A stretch of DNA of 64,000 nucleotides from JAPOXR01 sp965219635. Lineage in GTDB: Bacteria > Pseudomonadota > Alphaproteobacteria > Rhodobacterales > Rhodobacteraceae. Of this stretch, positions 62,436-64,000 are shown piece by piece. The stretch is taken from positions 124,001 to 188,000 of the forward strand of contig OZ244783.1 of the NCBI GenBank assembly GCA_965219635.1. The letters run 5' to 3'. Both the position numbers and the translations under genes were made by a program. The stretch's first letter is position 1; each line of letters starts with the position of its first letter. A model generated the notes under the pieces. It did not search any database and was not told the DNA's origin. It saw only the letters and a list, made by a program, of their open reading frames with translations.

Positions 62436-64000
62436 TTACGCGGCGGTACGTGCAGCCGAACCCTCAGAAGGACGGGCCCTTTCGATGTCATAAAGTAGCC
62501 CGCCTTTTCGCGTGTAGACGACCCAGGTGATTACGAGGCAGATCACGTAGAATATCAGGAACAGCCACAACGCACCCACCGGATTGCCGGTAATGGCGAT
62601 GGACGTGCCATACGCCTTGGGGATGAAGAACCCGCCATATGCCCCGAAGGCGCTCGTGAAGGCGATGATCCCGCTCGATTCCATGGCGATCTGCCGTGCC
62701 CGGTCGCCGCCAGTCAGATTAGGCATCAGGCGGGGAACTTCCTTGCCCATAATCAAGGGTATCATCTGGAAGGTCGACGCGTTGCCGACTCCGGTGAAGA
62801 AAAACAGAGCCATGAAGCCAGCGAAGAAGCCGGTAAAGCTGCCGGCCTGTAGCGACAGGATGGTCGCGAACACGCTTGCGATCATGCCGATGAACACCCA
62901 GAATGTGACTCGTCCGCCCCCGTACTTGTCTGCCACCCAGCCAGTGGCCGCCCGGCTGACGGCGCCAACCAGCGGTCCCAGAAACACGTACTGCAGGGCG
63001 TTAATTTCGGGAAACGCGATCCTGCTGAGCAGGGGAAAACCCGCCGAATAGCCGATGAAACTGCCGAAAGTGCCGATGTAAAGGATGCACATCAGCCAGT
63101 TGTGGGTACGCCCGAATATTACCGACTGCTGGGAGAAGCTGGCCTCGGAATCGGCGATGTCATTCATGCCCAGCCAAGCAGCAATGGTGGCTGCAATGAT
63201 GAACGGCACCCAGATGAAGCCCGCGTTCTGCAGCCACAACTGGCTTCCATTCGACAACTCCTGCGGTGCGCCGCCCATGGCGCCGAAAACGCTCGCGGTG
63301 ATCACCAGTGGCACCACGAACTGCATGACACTGACACCAAGATTGCCAAGGCCTGCATTCAGAGCCAGAGCGTTGCCCTTTTCGGCTTTCGGAAAGAAGT
63401 AACCGATATTGGCCATCGAAGATGCAAAGTTGGCCCCGCCCAGGCCGCACAGAAGCGCCAGCACCAGGAAGATGAAATAGGGGGTTTCGGGATTTTGCAG
63501 AGCATAACCGATTCCGAGGGCTGGAAGCAGCAATGATGCAGTCGACAAGGTCGTCCAGAGGCGTCCACCAAAAATCGGAACTACGAAGCTGTAGAAGATC
63601 CGCAGCGTAGCACCAGCCAGGGCGGGCAGCGCCGCGAGCCAGAACAGTTGTCCGGTTTCAAATTCGAACCCGATGGCGGGCAACCGGGCCACGACCATCG
63701 ACCAGACCATCCAGACCGAGAAGGCGAGAAGCAGGGCCGGAATCGAGATCCAGAGATTGCGGCGGGCGACAGCGCGACCTGTCTCTTGCCAGAACTGTTC
63801 GTCTTCCGGCCGCCAATCTTCCAGCACACGCGACGTTGCCGCGCGTTTGGGTTGGTGGAAATCCTGCAATTCGGGGAACTGCGGCAGGCGGTCGAGAACC
63901 TCCCCGTGCGCAGCCCGCTCCATGGAACGGATGGACAGGTGCATCCAGACCAAGGCGATGGCAACGAGGCCAAAGAGAAGCGCGAAACAGGAGGTGTAGA
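62436..64000 (-). CDS. narK: Nitrate/nitrite transporter NarK, fused type, 5' end beyond the window
   Basis: The frame stays open to the window edge, and the residues before residue MHLSIRSMERAAHGE read CFALLFGLVAIALVW, a membrane helix. That matches the junction of the fused NarK1-NarK2 proteins in which two 12-helix MFS units are joined. The complete unit here holds the nitrate signatures GLGGANFASSMANIGYFFP and FFTGVGNASTFQMIPLIMG. NarK1 units are thought to import nitrate with protons and NarK2 units to exchange nitrate and nitrite. It is the first visible gene of the nar operon. Confidence 0.93.
   Translation of the reverse strand, partial: YTSCFALLFGLVAIALVWMHLSIRSMERAAHGEVLDRLPQFPELQDFHQPKRAATSRVLEDWRPEDEQFWQETGRAVARRNLWISIPALLLAFSVWMVWSMVVARLPAIGFEFETGQLFWLAALPALAGATLRIFYSFVVPIFGGRLWTTLSTASLLLPALGIGYALQNPETPYFIFLVLALLCGLGGANFASSMANIGYFFPKAEKGNALALNAGLGNLGVSVMQFVVPLVITASVFGAMGGAPQELSNGSQLWLQNAGFIWVPFIIAATIAAWLGMNDIADSEASFSQQSVIFGRTHNWLMCILYIGTFGSFIGYSAGFPLLSRIAFPEINALQYVFLGPLVGAVSRAATGWVADKYGGGRVTFWVFIGMIASVFATILSLQAGSFTGFFAGFMALFFFTGVGNASTFQMIPLIMGKEVPRLMPNLTGGDRARQIAMESSGIIAFTSAFGAYGGFFIPKAYGTSIAITGNPVGALWLFLIFYVICLVITWVVYTRKGGLLYDIERARPSEGSAARTAA

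Noticed and set aside
1..64000. CRISPR array, rRNA genes, integrase or plasmid origin
   Set aside because: None seen: no regularly spaced repeats, no rRNA-like stretch and no integrase or replication-protein motifs.

Overview
The window reads as chromosomal DNA of an alphaproteobacterium, most likely a member of the Hyphomicrobiales (Rhizobiales) or a close relative. This rests on gene order: proS-lolC/E-lolD, an AI-2E-type permease followed by hdaA-ppk-ppx, and infA-maf-rng-yacG next to tRNA-Phe. Coding is dense, with many ATGA, GTGA and TGATG stop/start overlaps. No database search was possible, so all names rest on motifs, length and context.

Region by region: (1) 1-5415 is a translationally coupled operon of a flavin oxidoreductase, a DUF1365 protein, a small Cys-rich ORF, an MFS/GPH carrier, a DUF3833 protein, an SDR and a cyclopropane-fatty-acid-synthase-like methyltransferase. 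It looks like a fatty-acyl-chain modification locus. (2) 5559-14643 is housekeeping: lolD, lolC/E, proS, ppx, ppk, hdaA and an AI-2E permease. (3) 14892-17110 holds an unusual VOC-bicupin fusion, NAD kinase and a small possibly exported protein. (4) 17083-37601 is a large accessory catabolic region. A minus-strand operon runs gntR, tctC, tctB, tctA, cytosolic sulfatase, transketolase C-half, transketolase N-half, SDR. A divergent plus-strand operon runs transketolase N-half, C-half, a 48-residue ORF, an enolase-superfamily acid-sugar dehydratase, E1 alpha, E1 beta, a free lipoyl domain and an SDR. An SDR/ALDH pair and a FadR-type regulator divergent from a homodimeric AceE-like E1 follow. (5) 37936-41589 holds glyA, infA, maf, rng, yacG and tRNA-Phe. 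(6) 41924-47604 is a second catabolic unit: an enolase-superfamily enzyme, an Asp/Glu-racemase-family protein lacking both usual cysteines, a DctPQM TRAP transporter and an RpiR regulator. (7) 47605-48796 is decayed DNA with a transposase tail and a sulfatase pseudogene related to the intact sulfatase. (8) 48797-53942 holds a TAXI-type TRAP transporter and an acetolactate-synthase-like ThDP enzyme. (9) 54920-64000 is a respiratory nitrate reductase operon, narK(fused, partial)-narG-narH-narJ-narI-ppiC, on the minus strand.

The most novel-looking part is region 4. My working model is that an anionic organosulfate enters through TctABC and is desulfated by a cytosolic formylglycine sulfatase. 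It is then processed by split transketolases, a dehydratase, SDR/ALDH oxidations and ThDP-dependent E1 enzymes. The window holds five separate ThDP enzyme systems, two of them split transketolases about 6 kb apart with opposite subunit order. The substrate cannot be named from sequence alone.
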